From positions 1 to 7,254 of the forward strand of contig CALWBJ010000089.1 in the NCBI GenBank assembly GCA_944376035.1: a DNA stretch of 7,254 bases, in the 5' to 3' direction. This document shows, piece by piece, positions 6,473 through 7,254 of this stretch. The stretch's first letter is position 1; each line of letters begins with the position of its first letter. This DNA comes from an uncultured Clostridia bacterium. Lineage in GTDB: Bacteria; Bacillota; Clostridia; Christensenellales; Borkfalkiaceae. Both the position numbers and the translations under genes were made by a program. The notes under the pieces were generated by a model. It saw only the letters and a program-made list of their open reading frames with translations. It was not told the origin of the DNA and made no database searches.

Positions 6473-7254
6473 ATGAAAAAGACATCAATAATAGTATTAA
6501 TTTGTATATTGATTGTATTTTGTTTAGGTACCTACGCTTGCTTTAGTTGTGATCCACGGTCACAGGCATATAAAGATATAATTGATAGGAAAGAAAATGA
6601 CGGTGTATTCTGTTTCTATATGATGAAAAACACAGATTTTTATACTATTGCTGGTGATTTGGAGGAAAATAATCCTGAGATAATGTATATACCTCCATTT
6701 TACAAAGGCAAAGAAGTTCGTCAAATTTATTGTAAAGTTGGTACAGGAGCATTATCTGTTGCCCAAACCATATTTGCGCCGAGTTTTTTAAATGTTAAAA
6801 AAATATATGATTCTTTTTTATCACCTAATTATACTAATAAAGCTGAAAAAAAGGGGGGAATTAATATAGAAAATATTTTTTTCCCAAATATGATTAACGA
6901 TTTTGGAAACAAAGCTTTTGACTATTTTATCAATGAAAATGATGCTGATTTTTTTACAATTTATGTTAATCATCAAATTTTTAATGATGCAAAGTTATAT
7001 ATAAGTGATTATTTAGGATTAACAATTAAAGAAAACTTTTTTGATAAAATATTTTTTATAAACTATAAAGATAAAATAATAATATTGCAAAAGGCAAATA
7101 TAACATATTTATTTAACTATGAAAAACGCCCTAACGGCGGAGTGTTTTTCATAGATAATTACGGATACGGTGAAAGTATAAAAAATCCGCCGTATGACCC
7201 GATACGAGAAGGCTATACGTTTGAAGGTTGGTATAAGGAATCAGAATGTATCAA
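6473..7254 (+). CDS. Secreted/surface protein with InlB B-repeat, 3' end outside window
   Basis: The reading frame is open for 260 codons to the window edge, so the protein is partial at its C-terminus. AAGGGG ends 9 bases before the ATG. Residues 1-28 form a signal-peptide-like N-terminus: Lys-Lys, a hydrophobic core (about 5-19), then Cys23 and Cys26. TYAC and CFSC are imperfect lipoboxes, so lipoprotein anchoring is possible but unproven. Residues 70-84 (EIMYIPPFYKGKEVR) resemble the entry segment of BspA-like leucine-rich-repeat surface proteins (IP..YKGK.V), but no regular repeats follow; the middle (85-208) is unrecognised, aromatic- and Asn-rich. Residues 209-260 match the start of an InlB B-repeat (Listeria-Bacteroides repeat), with PPYDPIREGYTFEGWYKE (239-256) diagnostic. 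Such proteins are usually cell-surface adhesin-like and multicopy. Base composition changes sharply where this repeat begins. Exact function is unknown. Confidence 0.88.
   Translation, partial: MKKTSIIVLICILIVFCLGTYACFSCDPRSQAYKDIIDRKENDGVFCFYMMKNTDFYTIAGDLEENNPEIMYIPPFYKGKEVRQIYCKVGTGALSVAQTIFAPSFLNVKKIYDSFLSPNYTNKAEKKGGINIENIFFPNMINDFGNKAFDYFINENDADFFTIYVNHQIFNDAKLYISDYLGLTIKENFFDKIFFINYKDKIIILQKANITYLFNYEKRPNGGVFFIDNYGYGESIKNPPYDPIREGYTFEGWYKESECI
7097..7254 (+). other. InlB B-repeat (Flg_new-type) domain, start of
   Basis: Residues 209-260 of the open-ended surface protein hold the conserved beta-sandwich repeat first described in internalin B: an extended strand (NITYLFNYEKRPNGG), the FFIDNYG turn, then PPYDPIREGYTFEGWYKE and a partner Cys259. 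In related proteins this motif often recurs in tandem and is followed by NKWDF-like residues; the window ends before these would appear. From about 7121 on, the domain has about 40% GC by hand count against 25% for the rest of the gene. Confidence 0.85.

Noticed and set aside
7127..7139. Integron attC-like core at the CGCC-CTAAC-GGCG hairpin
   Set aside because: The seven bases ending in AAC do not fit RYYYAAC, there is no partner GTTRRRY, and the segment is coding sequence for a conserved domain.

Overview
The window is about 7.3 kb of low-GC DNA that reads as a Gram-positive chromosome of the Bacillota, most likely a Clostridia-type anaerobe. Supporting points are the pcrA-ligA gene order (also known from Bacillus), GGAG/GAGG-type ribosome binding sites, consensus sigma-A promoters, and a surface protein carrying an InlB B-repeat. 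Tryptophan is encoded by TGG and TGA is used as a stop, so the standard bacterial code applies. This is an inference from gene content; no rRNA or other taxonomic marker is present.

Layout. On the minus strand (1-4382) lies a two-gene DNA-repair operon: a strong promoter, pcrA (UvrD/PcrA helicase), then ligA (NAD-dependent DNA ligase), joined by a 4-base ATGA stop/start overlap. Diverging from it, on the plus strand, a promoter at 4443-4471 drives a second bicistron: a short-chain dehydrogenase/reductase and, 25 bases later, a pyridoxamine/pyridoxal kinase. A Rho-independent terminator follows (6284-6314). A third promoter (6348-6376) then serves a surface-protein gene that runs off the right edge. 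It encodes a signal-peptide-like N-terminus, a poorly conserved middle and the start of an InlB B-repeat.

How the parts fit. PcrA and LigA are housekeeping replication/repair enzymes: helicase action at gaps and collisions with transcription, and sealing of nicks. The SDR-kinase pair looks like small-molecule metabolism; the kinase salvages vitamin B6 and the SDR substrate is unknown. The last gene is accessory.

I see no CRISPR array, mobile element, tRNA or rRNA, and no convincing undescribed multi-gene system. The most interesting signals are an abrupt base-composition jump inside the last gene at the start of the InlB repeat (about 18-25% to 40% GC by hand count), the divergent motif set of LigA, the poor spacing of the pcrA ribosome binding site, and the SDR-kinase coupling.
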